A stretch of DNA of 64,000 nucleotides from Kushneria marisflavi (GTDB taxonomy: Bacteria; Pseudomonadota; Gammaproteobacteria; Pseudomonadales; Halomonadaceae). Position 1 is the stretch's first letter. The number at the start of each line of letters is the position of its first letter. Of this stretch, positions 40,181-49,260 are shown one piece after another. The position numbers were made by a program, and so were the translations under genes. The stretch is taken from assembly GCF_002157205.1 (NCBI RefSeq), contig NZ_CP021358.1:3286001-3350000 (forward strand), in the 5' to 3' direction. Below the pieces are notes generated by a model. It saw nothing but the letters and a program-made list of their open reading frames with translations. It had not been told where the DNA came from and did not search any database.

Positions 40181-41991
40181 GGGGTGGTCTCCTGGGAAGT
40201 GACAGTGGATGAAGTCGTTGCCTGTGGCGGCGGGCTGAGCGGGGTCAGCAGCGGATAGCGGCTTAGCAGATCATTAATGGTGGGGTGCGTGCGAAAACGG
40301 GCCATGGCACCTGCGATGATGCGCCGTGCCTGTTCGCTGTCGCCGCTGGCCCAGAGCGCTTCTGATAGATGAGCCGCGACTTCTTCATCCGGCATCATGG
40401 CGTAGGCCTGCTTGAGCAGGGTGATGGCCTGGTCAAACTCGCCCAGATGAAAGTGCACCCAGCCCAGGCTGTCCACGACCGGGGCCGAGTCTGGCGCCAG
40501 CCGGTGCGCGCGCTCCAGAAGCCTGAGTGCTTCTTCATGGCGATCGGTCTGTTCGGTCAGGGTGTACCCGAAGGCATTGAGTGCATCAACATTGTCCGGG
40601 TCGCGGTCAAGCAGGGTGCGCATGTCGCGTTCCATGGCCTTGAGATCCTGATGCTCGATGGCACGAATGGCACGTAGATAAAGCAGGCTGTCATTGTCGG
40701 GAGCGTGTGCCTTGATGGTGCTATCGAGCAACTGATCGGCGCGCGAGCGCTGATTATTTTGATCCAGCAGCGTCAATGACAGCTGCATGAGCGAGGCATA
40801 CTGATCGGGATAGTCCCTCTCCTGAGTCTGTAGCCACTTTAAAGCGTCATCGATACGCTTTTTCTCCGAAAGCAACTGCACGCCGCGTACGCGAGCAGCC
40901 ATGAAATCTTCGCCCGCCGGGACACGGGCATAAAGCGCCAGTGCCTGATCGAGATCATCGAGCTGTTCACTGGCAAGTCCTGCCAGCATGTAAAGCTCGC
41001 CAGAGGTGGCGGCACCATCATCTTCCAATGCCGGTTTCAGCAGTCGCTGAGCCGCCTCGGGATGGTCATTGCGCAGATAGAGCCGAGCCAGTGCCAGGCG
41101 CAGTTGAAGGTTATCGGGCATGTCCTGCATCAGGCGGTCGAACTGCTTTTCAGCAGCATCAACATCATTCATGGCGAGGTTGGCCTGCGCCATGGCCAGG
41201 ATAAAGCGGTTGTCGTCAGAGGACAGTTCATGTCCGCGTCTGGCATATTCAAGCGCTTTGGCAGCATCTTCGTGATCCAGTGCGATCTGGCTGCGCGCCA
41301 GCCAAAGGGCCGGGAGGCTGGCATCCAGCGTCTGCGCCCGTTCAAGATCCTGGTCGGCTGCGTCGTTATTGCCCTGCAGGGATTGAAGCAGGGCGCGAGT
41401 AATCAGGGCGTGAGGCTGGTCGGGATGGCGCTTGAGATAACTTTCAAGCGGAGCCTGCAGCTCTTCGGGGCTGGCACCGCTGGTAATGGCCTCTTCCAGA
41501 AATGATTCGAGATCGGCGTCCTGACCGCTGGCATCGACTTCCAGCAGCAGCGCCATGGCCGTTGCCCACTCTCCCTGGCCGGCCGCTGCAGCGGCCAGGA
41601 TGCGACGTGGTGTCGCACTTTCGCGGTCCAGCGCTGCCCAGCGATTGGCTGCGGCCACTACCAGCTGTGGATCATTGCTCAAGCGGGCCATCTGTGTGGC
41701 GCGCCGCGCCAGGGCAATGTCGCTGTGACGTCGGCTCTGCTGAAGATAGGTGCGGGCGGCAAGTCCGGTATCGCCGCGCTGGGCGGCAATATCGGCGCCC
41801 AATAGAGCTCCGAAGGTGGCGCCATCAAGCCGCTCCGGAGCAGCCTCGTCCTGCGCTCGGGTCATGTCATCAGACGCCCGAACGCTGACGTCAGGGGAGG
41901 TCGATGTGTCCGCTGCCATGGTGGACAGCGGACAGAGTGTGGTGGGCAGCAACAGGGCGGCCATCGATAGCCATAGTGTGCGTTGGCGCAT
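40177..41991 (-). CDS. TPR-repeat exported protein
   Basis: A 604-residue protein with a signal peptide (cut near TMAA) and a long array of tetratricopeptide-like helical pairs across most of its length, including YARRGHELSSDDNRFILAMA and NVDALNAFGYTLTEQTDRHEEA. It is likely a periplasmic scaffold. The ATG at 41991 has AGGA five to six bases upstream; another ATG at 42003 is possible. It is translationally coupled to lolB, an arrangement common in pseudomonads, which suggests an envelope role. The precise function is unknown. Confidence 0.82.
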   Translation of the reverse strand: MRQRTLWLSMAALLLPTTLCPLSTMAADTSTSPDVSVRASDDMTRAQDEAAPERLDGATFGALLGADIAAQRGDTGLAARTYLQQSRRHSDIALARRATQMARLSNDPQLVVAAANRWAALDRESATPRRILAAAAAGQGEWATAMALLLEVDASGQDADLESFLEEAITSGASPEELQAPLESYLKRHPDQPHALITRALLQSLQGNNDAADQDLERAQTLDASLPALWLARSQIALDHEDAAKALEYARRGHELSSDDNRFILAMAQANLAMNDVDAAEKQFDRLMQDMPDNLQLRLALARLYLRNDHPEAAQRLLKPALEDDGAATSGELYMLAGLASEQLDDLDQALALYARVPAGEDFMAARVRGVQLLSEKKRIDDALKWLQTQERDYPDQYASLMQLSLTLLDQNNQRSRADQLLDSTIKAHAPDNDSLLYLRAIRAIEHQDLKAMERDMRTLLDRDPDNVDALNAFGYTLTEQTDRHEEALRLLERAHRLAPDSAPVVDSLGWVHFHLGEFDQAITLLKQAYAMMPDEEVAAHLSEALWASGDSEQARRIIAGAMARFRTHPTINDLLSRYPLLTPLSPPPQATTSSTVTSQETTP

Positions 41992-42252
41992 CCGTGTCCT
42001 CATTGATGGCGAAACCTGCGGGGGCTATGAGGGTGATGAAAGCGTTCCATCCCATGGTGCCCGGGGCTATGTTAGAATGCATGACCATGAAGTGCGAGCA
42101 CCGTGGGTATGCAATCCTCCGGTGCTGCTCGTGCAGGAAATACGCACTGTATCACCGATAACGGACCTGACCTGGCAGGATTGGATACCTGACACATTAT
42201 CCAGTCGTGTCTCAGCGTTCTACACGAACGTTACAGCTAATACGGTATCACG

Positions 42253-43524
42253 ATGCTTCTTTCTCTAGGCATCAATCATAAAAGTGCGACCCTTGAAGTA
42301 CGTGAGCAGGTTGCCTTCTCTTCCAGTCAGATGGCATTGGCGCTTGAAGACCTGACCTCCCTCGATGAGGTCGAGGAAGCCGCCATTCTGTCGACCTGCA
42401 ACCGAACCGAGATCTATTGTCGGCTCGATGGGGGAGGTGAGCGTCTGGTACTTGAATGGCTCGGCAACTTTCATCGCCTGCCCATCGATTCACTTGAGCA
42501 CTGTGCCCGGTGGCATCGTGATGGTGAGGCCGTGCGTCATCTCATGCGAGTAGCCTGCGGGCTGGACTCGATGGTGTTGGGCGAGCCTCAGATTCTGGGT
42601 CAGATCAAAGGCGCCTATCAGCTCGCCAGAACCCATCACACGCTGGGTAGCGACCTTGAGCGTCTTTTTCAGCACACCTTTGCCGTGGCCAAACAGGTTC
42701 GAACCGAAACCGGTATCGGCGAGAATCCGGTCTCGGTAGCGTATGCTGCAGTCAATCTGGCCGGTCGCATCTTTGACGATATTCGCCAGTCCCGGGCGCT
42801 TTTGATCGGCGCCGGTGAAACCATTGAGCTGGTGGCGCGCCATCTGCGCGAGGCCGGTATTCAGGGCATTATCGTAGCCAACCGCACGCGAGAGCGCGCG
42901 CAGACGCTGGCCGATGAAGTCGGCGGTGTGGCCATTGGCCTGGATGAGCTGGAAAATGCGCTGGTGTGTGCCGACATCGTGATCTCCTCGACCGGCAGCC
43001 CGACACCGCTTCTGGGCAAGGGCATCGTCGAGTCGGCGCTGAAAACGCGCAAGCATCGCCCCATTTTCATGGTGGACATTGCCATCCCGCGGGATATCGA
43101 GCCTCAGGTGGGCGAGCTTGACGACATCTTTTTGTACAGCATTGATGATCTTAACGACGTCATCAGTGAGAATCGTCGCTCGCGTCAGGCTGCCGCTGAT
43201 CAGGCCGAAGAGATGATTCTGGCCAACGTTTCGGCCTGGCAGCATGAGCGGCGCGTACGCAGTGCCGGCGATTTGATCCGGCGCCATCGTCATCAGGCCG
43301 AGCGTCTGCGTGCCGAGGCCGAAGCCGAGGCGCTGGCGGCCCTGTCGCGAGGGCAGGACCCTGAACGGGTGATCCAGAAACTGACGCAGCAGCTGACCAA
43401 TCGGCTGCTGCATGGCACGACTTCACGCATTCGCGCGGCTTCCGGTGCCGAGCGGGTGGATCTGATACAGGCTGCGGAGGAACTCTTGATCGACGACAGC
43501 GCGTTGCACCAGGAATCACCATGA
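42253..43524 (+). CDS. hemA: Glutamyl-tRNA reductase
   Basis: A 423-residue enzyme reducing glutamyl-tRNA to glutamate-1-semialdehyde, the first step of tetrapyrrole synthesis. The catalytic Cys49 lies in [25 protein letters not shown] and the NADPH-binding [16 protein letters not shown] are diagnostic. A helical dimerisation tail follows. It is divergent from the TPR gene and overlaps prfA by four bases. Confidence 0.97.
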   Translation: MLLSLGINHKSATLEVREQVAFSSSQMALALEDLTSLDEVEEAAILSTCNRTEIYCRLDGGGERLVLEWLGNFHRLPIDSLEHCARWHRDGEAVRHLMRVACGLDSMVLGEPQILGQIKGAYQLARTHHTLGSDLERLFQHTFAVAKQVRTETGIGENPVSVAYAAVNLAGRIFDDIRQSRALLIGAGETIELVARHLREAGIQGIIVANRTRERAQTLADEVGGVAIGLDELENALVCADIVISSTGSPTPLLGKGIVESALKTRKHRPIFMVDIAIPRDIEPQVGELDDIFLYSIDDLNDVISENRRSRQAAADQAEEMILANVSAWQHERRVRSAGDLIRRHRHQAERLRAEAEAEALAALSRGQDPERVIQKLTQQLTNRLLHGTTSRIRAASGAERVDLIQAAEELLIDDSALHQESP

Positions 43525-44612
43525 AGGCCTCGCTCAGAGACCGTCTCGACGGCTTTTCCGAACGTTTTGAAGAACTCTCCAGACTGCTTTCCGACCCGGG
43601 TGTCATCGGTGACCAGACCCGTTTTCGCAATTACTCGCGCGAGTATGCCGATCTCGAAGAGCTGGTAGGCCAGTGGGCGCGCTATCGCGCCCTTGAGGCT
43701 GATCGCGACAGTGCCCGCCAGATGCTCGAAGACAGCGATCCCGACATGCGTGCCATGGCGCATGACGAGATCGTCGAGATCGATGAAAATCTTGAAGCCC
43801 TGGAGCCTCAGCTGCTGCAGCTTCTGATCCCGAAGGACCCGGATGATCAGCGCAGCGTCTATCTCGAGGTGCGTGCCGGCACCGGTGGCGATGAAGCGGC
43901 ACTCTTTGCCGGTGATCTGTTTCGCATGTATTCGCGTTACGCTGAAAGCCGCGGCTGGAAGATGGAGACCATCAGTGCCAGTCACGGCGAGCAGGGGGGC
44001 TTCAAGGAGATCATCGCCCGCGTGGCCGGCGGTGATATCTATGCCCGGCTCAAGTTTGAGTCCGGTGCCCACCGGGTGCAGCGAGTGCCGGCGACCGAGT
44101 CACAGGGCCGCATCCATACTTCGGCCTGTACGGTCGCCGTGATGGCCGAGGCCGACGAGGTGGCCGAAGTCGAGCTAAACCCGGCAGATCTGCGCGTCGA
44201 TACCTTTCGCGCCAGCGGCGCCGGCGGTCAGCACGTCAACACCACCGATTCCGCGATCCGCATTACCCATCTGCCGACCGGCACCGTCGTGGAATGCCAG
44301 GACGAACGCAGCCAGCACAAGAACCGTGCACGTGCCATGTCACTGCTGGCGGCGCGCCTCAAGCAGAGCGCCGAAAGCACTCGACAGCAGCAGCAGTCCG
44401 ACACCCGCCGCTCGCTGGTGGGATCGGGTGATCGCAGCGAACGCATTCGCACCTATAACTTTCCACAGGGCCGGGTGACTGATCATCGGATCAATCTAAC
44501 GCTCTACAAGCTTGGTGAGGTCATGACCGGAGCGCTGGATGACATCATCGACCCGCTGGTCCATGAATATCAGGCTGATCAGCTGGCGGCCATGACCGGC
44601 GAGAACGGCTGA
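43521..44612 (+). CDS. prfA: Peptide chain release factor 1
   Basis: A 363-residue release factor recognising UAA and UAG. The catalytic GGQ is at 235-237 and the codon-recognition region lies before it. The conserved [23 protein letters not shown] follows. The start overlaps the hemA stop. The Gln of GGQ is normally methylated by PrmC, encoded by the next gene. Confidence 0.97.
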   Translation: MKASLRDRLDGFSERFEELSRLLSDPGVIGDQTRFRNYSREYADLEELVGQWARYRALEADRDSARQMLEDSDPDMRAMAHDEIVEIDENLEALEPQLLQLLIPKDPDDQRSVYLEVRAGTGGDEAALFAGDLFRMYSRYAESRGWKMETISASHGEQGGFKEIIARVAGGDIYARLKFESGAHRVQRVPATESQGRIHTSACTVAVMAEADEVAEVELNPADLRVDTFRASGAGGQHVNTTDSAIRITHLPTGTVVECQDERSQHKNRARAMSLLAARLKQSAESTRQQQQSDTRRSLVGSGDRSERIRTYNFPQGRVTDHRINLTLYKLGEVMTGALDDIIDPLVHEYQADQLAAMTGENG

Positions 44613-44636
44613 CGAGAATGGTTGAAAAGAGCTGTC

Positions 44637-45524
44637 ATGCGCATTGATCAGGCTTTGTCAGAGGCTGTGACCCGCCTTGCCCATCACGCCTCGGGCGAGA
44701 CGGCCACCCCCCATCTCGACGCTCAGCTGCTGATGGCTCATGTACTGGGTCGTTCACGTACCTGGCTCTACACCTGGGGGGATCGCGAGATTGAGGGCGT
44801 CGAGCTCGAGCAATTCAATAATCTGGTTGAACGGCGTGAACAGGGAGAGCCGGTGGCCTGGTTGCTGGGCTATCGAGAATTTTTCGGCCTGCGTCTGGCG
44901 GTCTCTCCTCATACCCTGATTCCGCGCCCGGACACTGAAACGCTGGTCGAGCAGGCGCTACAGCGCATGGCGGTGACCGGCAGCGGTCGGGTGCTGGATC
45001 TGGGCACCGGCAGCGGTGCCATTGCTCTGGCGCTGGCTTCCGAGCGTCCCGACTGGCACGTCACCGGCCTCGATATCGTGCCGGAGGCGATTACGCTGGC
45101 ACGACGCAATGCCGAGATGCTCGACATCACCAATGTCTGCTTTGAGGAAAGCGATTTCTTCTCCTCACTGAACCCTTCGGCACGCTTTGAGCTGATCGTC
45201 AGCAATCCGCCCTATATCGATGAACTGGATGAGCATCTGGGGCAGGGTGACGTACGCTTTGAACCCCGCTCGGCGCTGGTGGCCGAGCAAAGTGGTTTGG
45301 GCGATCTGCTGCATCTGATCGACACCGCTCGCACCTTTCTGACGCCTGAAGGCTGGCTGTTGCTGGAACACGGTTTCCAGCAGGGTGAGCCGGTCAGGGC
45401 CGCACTGGTCGACGCCGGCTATCAATGCGTTGGTACCTGTCGTGATCTGGGCGGGCGTGAGCGCATCAGTCTGGGGCAGTGGTTCGAGGCTTCATCAGAA
45501 TTATTGAACGGGACAGGCTCATGA
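44637..45524 (+). CDS. prmC: Release factor glutamine methyltransferase
   Basis: A 295-residue SAM-dependent enzyme that methylates the GGQ glutamine of release factors. The SAM-binding LDLGTGSGAIALALA is near residues 118-132 and the catalytic NPPY motif near 189. The start is given as ATG at 44637; an upstream in-frame TTG at 44622 would add five residues. It overlaps moeB by four bases. Confidence 0.95.
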   Translation: MRIDQALSEAVTRLAHHASGETATPHLDAQLLMAHVLGRSRTWLYTWGDREIEGVELEQFNNLVERREQGEPVAWLLGYREFFGLRLAVSPHTLIPRPDTETLVEQALQRMAVTGSGRVLDLGTGSGAIALALASERPDWHVTGLDIVPEAITLARRNAEMLDITNVCFEESDFFSSLNPSARFELIVSNPPYIDELDEHLGQGDVRFEPRSALVAEQSGLGDLLHLIDTARTFLTPEGWLLLEHGFQQGEPVRAALVDAGYQCVGTCRDLGGRERISLGQWFEASSELLNGTGS

Positions 45525-46270
45525 ACGACGAACAGCTCATGCGCTACAGCCGTCAGATCATGCTGAGCGAGCTGGATTACGACGGTCAGGTCCGGCTTAC
45601 GGAAAGCCATGCACTGATCATCGGGCTGGGCGGACTGGGATCACCGGCGGCACTCTATCTGGCCGCTGCAGGTGTGGGGACGCTGACGCTGGCCGATGAT
45701 GACCGGGTCGATCTTTCCAACCTTCAGCGCCAGATTGCCCATGGTGAGGCGGATATCGACCATTACAAGGCGCAGTCTGCGGCCGAGAGTATTGGTGCGA
45801 TCAACCACCATTGCCGAACGCAGGTCATTACCGAGCGGTTGCAGGGGGAAGCGCTCCAGCATGCGGTAGAACATGCCGATGTTGTGCTGGATTGTACGGA
45901 CCGCTTTGAGAGTCGCGATGCCATTAACCGTGCCTGCGTTGCGGCCGGCACACCGCTGGTCTCCGGCGCGGCCATTCGCTTTTCGGGGCAGCTTGCCGTC
46001 TTTGATGTTCGTGACTCCGCTGCTCCCTGCTATGCCTGTCTCTATGGCGACAGCGGCGATGAAGACCAGTTGACCTGCGCCGAAAGCGGCGTGATTGCCC
46101 CGTTGGTTGGCATGATCGGCAGCTATCAGGCCCTTGAAGCGTTAAAGCTCCTGAGCGGTTGCGGCACCTCTCAAAAGGGCCTCTCCACCTTCGACGGACT
46201 TAGCGGCCAGTGGCGACATTTCGGCCTGGGGCGTGACCCGCACTGTCCAGTGTGCCAGTGGCGTCGTTAA
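45521..46270 (+). CDS. moeB: Molybdopterin-synthase adenylyltransferase MoeB
   Basis: A 249-residue E1-like enzyme that activates the MoaD C-terminus for molybdopterin synthesis. The nucleotide-binding LIIGLGGLGSPAALYLAAAG lies at about residues 31-50, DRVDLSNLQRQI follows, and two CxxC pairs (CYAC and CPVC) hold zinc. The ATG at 45521 overlaps the prmC stop; the longer frame starting at 45479 lies inside prmC. A ThiF role cannot be fully excluded. Last gene of hemA-prfA-prmC-moeB; no clear terminator follows. Confidence 0.9.
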   Translation: MNDEQLMRYSRQIMLSELDYDGQVRLTESHALIIGLGGLGSPAALYLAAAGVGTLTLADDDRVDLSNLQRQIAHGEADIDHYKAQSAAESIGAINHHCRTQVITERLQGEALQHAVEHADVVLDCTDRFESRDAINRACVAAGTPLVSGAAIRFSGQLAVFDVRDSAAPCYACLYGDSGDEDQLTCAESGVIAPLVGMIGSYQALEALKLLSGCGTSQKGLSTFDGLSGQWRHFGLGRDPHCPVCQWRR

Positions 46271-46305
46271 ACAACAGCTACTTTTTAAAAGTCGCGCCTT
46301 GAGCG

Positions 46306-46539
46306 CTAATGCCAGTCAGTTAAGGTTTTCACTCCCCGGCTGACGATGCGATAGTCCGGTATCAGTGACGCACTGATACCGGATTCCAGTAGTCGCCCAC
46401 CCGCAATCCTATCCCCGAAATCGCCCAAGACAACCTTTATGCCGAGCTGCCCTCGGCAAAAAGCTTCCAGTTGTCGCATCAATTTGGCATCGGGATTAAG
46501 CTTTTCTAGGTGTTTGGTCCCGGGAAGTAGTGGTTCGGA
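46306..46539 (-). other. Unassigned 77-codon open frame and 13-bp hairpin
   Basis: The minus strand is open from 46539 to a stop at 46306-46308, with an ATG at 46479 that would give 57 residues. The translation has protein-like composition (hydrophobic core KVVLGDFGDRIAGGRLLE) but no family I recognise. Inside it lies a near-perfect 13-base inverted repeat with a three-base loop (46355-46383). It could be the degraded 3' end of a gene that preceded the IS insertion, or simply a structured intergenic region after moeB. Confidence 0.3.
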
Positions 46540-46712
46540 TCATGATGGAACCTGTCGGACTCGTCCTACCACCTTTCAAGGATAAATCCGATAGGCGTCT
46601 TGTTTTTCAGAGAACGTAGCGGCCAAGCACTATTATAGGCCCACAGATAATCCTTCAGGTGAGCGGCAAGTTCGCCCGGCGTGGCGTAATGAAAACTGCG
46701 GGTCGTGGCTTT
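46506..46712 (-). pseudogene. IS481-type transposase remnant (C-terminal end)
   Basis: Read on the minus strand, about 48 codons resemble the C-terminus of IS481-family integrase-like transposases (SFHYATPGELAAHLKDYL, then AYNSAWPLRSLKNKTPIGFI). An in-frame TAG at 46566-46568 is followed by a further 19 codons that still match the typical ending, FHHDP then FPGPNT and a stop. The amber codon and the loss of everything before this point, including the DDE domain, show it is dead. The break is where a CdiA-like reading frame begins on the opposite strand. Confidence 0.7.
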
Positions 46713-48311
46713 TTTGCAAGGTCTCTGGCAGACCGTAAAGAGTCTGCCGCAAGCGGCAACGACGTCCAGCTCATCGCCGCCAACGATCAGGATTACTACT
46801 TCTATCAGAAGAAGAAAAAAAGCGGTGGGCTGGTCAGCAGCAAGAAGATGAAGCGCGACGAGGTCACCGATACCCGCGCGGTCGGCACCACGGTGGAAAG
46901 CGGCGGCGATCTCGCCATTGTCAGCGGCAACGACCAGGTCTATCAGAAGGCGCGGCTGGACGCCGGCAACAATCTGACCCTGAGCAGCGGCGGTGACATC
47001 ACCTTTGCCGGGGCCATGGATAGCCACAGCGAGTCCCATGAAAAGAGCAAGAGCAACTGGGCGTGGCAGTCGGCGAAGGGCAAGGGCAACACCGATGAGA
47101 CCCTGCGCCAGAGCGAGCTGGTCGCCCAGGGGCAGCTGGCCATCAACGCCGCCAACCGCGTCAATATCGATGTGCGTGACATTGACCAGCAGAGCGTCAG
47201 TCAGACCATCGATGCCATGGTCGCCGCCGAGCCTGAACTTGCCTGGCTGAAACAGGCCGAGGCGCAGGGCGATGTCGACTGGCGTCAGGTGAAAGAGATC
47301 CACGACAGCTGGGACTATAAGCAGTCGGGCGTGAGTCCCGCTGTGGGCATGGCCGTGGCCATTATCGCAGCTGCTGCGACGTCTGGTGCCGCCAGTTCGG
47401 CGATAGGAATGCTATCAGGAGCTACGACAGCGGCTACCGCGACTACGGCGACCTCGGTATGGGCGGCTGGAACCACCGCCGCCGCCTCCGGCTGGGCCAA
47501 TGCGGCCCTTTCAGGGGTCATTGCCGGGGCAGTCGGTGCTGCTGCCGGAGCGGCGAGTCAGGGTCAGGATTGGCAAGACCCCGCGCTACATGGCGCGATA
47601 ACGGGTGGCCTTGCCAATTATCTGGCAGCGGGTACCTATTACGGCAATCCCTTGAGCAAGGCAACCGACCTCGGGCAACAGATCTCGCAAGGTGTTTTGC
47701 TGGATGCCGGAAAGGTGGTTGGCGGTGTGGCCATGCAGAAGACTTATAGTCGCATCGCCGAGAAGCTGGCCAAAGGTGTGGGCCTGAATGCCGAGGAGCT
47801 GAACTGGGTATTGATGGCCGGTTCGATAGCAGGCGATCAACTGCCCGGGATCGGCAATCGTTATAAGTCGGACGACCAAGAATTCACACTGACGTATTTC
47901 AAGGGGGCACGCGGATTTATGGATAGTGGCCTACCGGGAGTACCATTTAATTTGATTGATAGTGCGCTTGGATACCAAGGGTTGCCTGATACTTCCGTTC
48001 GAGCTTATTTAATGGATCAAGGGTTTGGGGGTGAGCTAACAGGACATAGTTTGGGAACACTGACCTCTAACTATCTGGTTAGTAACGGATTGGTGGAACG
48101 CGCTGAACTATTTTCTCTACCCTTCGGCAATGTTGCAGCGCCCGGTGCGCATCTAACCATTGGCTCCGGGGATTTGATCAATGGCGGTTACTTTGGCAAG
48201 TTTTTCAATCCAGATGCGATTGTGGCGCCGCTAACACCATCTCAACATCCATTTAATAACTACAAGGCATTTGTCGATGACAATCCCCAACTCTATCCAA
48301 AAGATTACTGA
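46659..48311 (+). CDS. 5'-truncated CdiA/filamentous hemagglutinin-like protein with C-terminal hydrolase-like toxin domain
   Basis: A 550-codon frame from GTG 46659 (ATG at 46689). From about residue 32 it shows hemagglutinin repeats (ASGNDVQLIAANDQ, LDAGNNLTLSSGGDITF), then an Ala/Gly-rich pretoxin region (about 225-310) ending in DPALHGAITGGLANYLAAG, all typical of CdiA proteins of contact-dependent inhibition. The secretion signal, TPS domain and most repeats are missing because an IS481 remnant abuts the 5' side. From about residue 405 the base composition drops in GC and a distinct domain begins. It carries GHSLG (Ser464), Asp505 and His530 in Ser-Asp-His order, suggestive of an alpha/beta hydrolase or lipase toxin. 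Without its N-terminus it probably cannot be exported. Toxin function is inference. Confidence 0.68.
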   Translation: MSGKFARRGVMKTAGRGFFARSLADRKESAASGNDVQLIAANDQDYYFYQKKKKSGGLVSSKKMKRDEVTDTRAVGTTVESGGDLAIVSGNDQVYQKARLDAGNNLTLSSGGDITFAGAMDSHSESHEKSKSNWAWQSAKGKGNTDETLRQSELVAQGQLAINAANRVNIDVRDIDQQSVSQTIDAMVAAEPELAWLKQAEAQGDVDWRQVKEIHDSWDYKQSGVSPAVGMAVAIIAAAATSGAASSAIGMLSGATTAATATTATSVWAAGTTAAASGWANAALSGVIAGAVGAAAGAASQGQDWQDPALHGAITGGLANYLAAGTYYGNPLSKATDLGQQISQGVLLDAGKVVGGVAMQKTYSRIAEKLAKGVGLNAEELNWVLMAGSIAGDQLPGIGNRYKSDDQEFTLTYFKGARGFMDSGLPGVPFNLIDSALGYQGLPDTSVRAYLMDQGFGGELTGHSLGTLTSNYLVSNGLVERAELFSLPFGNVAAPGAHLTIGSGDLINGGYFGKFFNPDAIVAPLTPSQHPFNNYKAFVDDNPQLYPKDY

Positions 48312-48936
48312 TTCCCGAACCGTAATTGCCGAAAGTTCCGGAATATGGCAGTGGCTAGCAGGGGGGGGCGGCGTTACTTTAATGGCTACTCTCAGCGGTT
48401 GCCCGACTATGGCCGATTATGGCGCTGCGACCAGTGGTGATGGGCGTGATTTCGTCGCGCCTCATGAGCAGTTTCAGGTCGATTCTATGGAGTATCCGGT
48501 CTTTGCCATTATAGATGACCGTGAGGCCCCACGTGCTGCGGTTAACTTTCCCCGTAACAATGGGGTGGAAATGCCTCCGTTGAAGCAAAGCTATCGCTGG
48601 CAGGTCACCCATAAAGTGTATGGAGAATATCTGATCGGTTCCGAGCAGTTCGACCAGGCTTGGTGTCGTCAGACAAAGGATGGCCAAGATCACCCGGAGC
48701 ATTGTGAGCCGGGAGGCATCGGTGCGGAATATCTGGAGCGTATTTATATTCACCCGGACGGTTCCGCTTATGCTTACGGTTATTTGAAGAACACGCCCCG
48801 GTGGCCGCACTGGTTCGGCAAAAACGAGACTTGGTTTAGGCATGATGACACCGGGAACTGGTCCGGCCAACCGTGGTTTGAGTGTGTGGCTCGATGCGAA
48901 AAACTAAAGAATATGAGGGGCGAGTCGATCCGTTGA
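48277..48936 (+). CDS. Putative lipoprotein, candidate immunity protein of the hydrolase-like toxin
   Basis: A 219-residue protein whose ATG at 48277 lies inside the 3' end of the toxin frame (35-base overlap, different frame). A hydrophobic stretch ends in LSGC (Cys42), which looks like a lipobox, although the N-terminal region before it is unusually long and weakly charged. The rest is soluble, rich in Trp, Tyr and His, with three further Cys. I know no family for it. A small gene immediately after a CdiA-like toxin is usually its immunity gene, and periplasmic lipoprotein immunity is known for type VI lipase effectors, so this role is plausible. Composition matches the toxin domain, not the core genome. 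Confidence 0.55.
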   Translation: MTIPNSIQKITDSRTVIAESSGIWQWLAGGGGVTLMATLSGCPTMADYGAATSGDGRDFVAPHEQFQVDSMEYPVFAIIDDREAPRAAVNFPRNNGVEMPPLKQSYRWQVTHKVYGEYLIGSEQFDQAWCRQTKDGQDHPEHCEPGGIGAEYLERIYIHPDGSAYAYGYLKNTPRWPHWFGKNETWFRHDDTGNWSGQPWFECVARCEKLKNMRGESIR

Positions 48937-49198
48937 CTTCCACCCATTCATGTACTTCACCACCACTTGAGTTGCTCTCTTCTCTCCCAAATCGCTTAAA
49001 CAGCGACCATATCTCTTCTGATATCCCAAAAGCAGCTAAAGTATGCTGCTGGCATATGCAAAGCATGAGGCGATAAAGAGTGGCCTTCCTATACATCTGC
49101 CACGTAGCCCTGTCATCGTAAATGGGCTTTGGCTTTGGCTTTGGCTTTGGCTTTGGCTTTGGCTTTCTGGTTTTGGGGATCGTCGGGCGACTGATCAT
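48836..49198 (-). CDS. Low-complexity Lys-Pro repeat ORF, 120 aa
   Basis: A minus-strand frame from ATG 49198 (GTG at 49234 possible). It begins with a basic segment of alternating Lys and Pro encoded by seven hexanucleotide repeats, then a helical-looking region (TWQMYRKATLYRLML, AAFGISEEIWSLFKRFG). The last third is antisense to the lipoprotein gene and may be spurious. I do not recognise a family. The repeat keeps the frame whatever the copy number, which favours coding, but no strong ribosome site is seen, so it may be a remnant. Confidence 0.3.
   Translation of the reverse strand: MISRPTIPKTRKPKPKPKPKPKPKPIYDDRATWQMYRKATLYRLMLCICQQHTLAAFGISEEIWSLFKRFGREESNSSGGEVHEWVEVNGSTRPSYSLVFRIEPHTQTTVGRTSSRCHHA
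49125..49166. repeat. Hexanucleotide tandem repeat (GGCTTT)x7
   Basis: Seven perfect tandem copies of GGCTTT. On the minus strand they encode alternating Lys and Pro in one frame and Lys and Ala in another. Such a tract is prone to copy-number change by slippage without shifting frame. Confidence 0.95.
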
Positions 49199-49260
49199 CC
49201 GGGGCCCTGGTAATATTATATGCCGTGCCTGCACTTGGCCGTTCTGCCTGGAATACCTTC

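Noticed and set aside
48882..49076. A 64-codon plus-strand frame after the lipoprotein gene
   Set aside because: It overlaps the end of the lipoprotein gene in another frame and lies opposite the Lys-Pro ORF; it has no start signal or recognised features.
49125..49166. Short tandem repeats considered as a CRISPR array
   Set aside because: The units are six bases without spacers and no cas genes are present; it is a simple hexanucleotide repeat.
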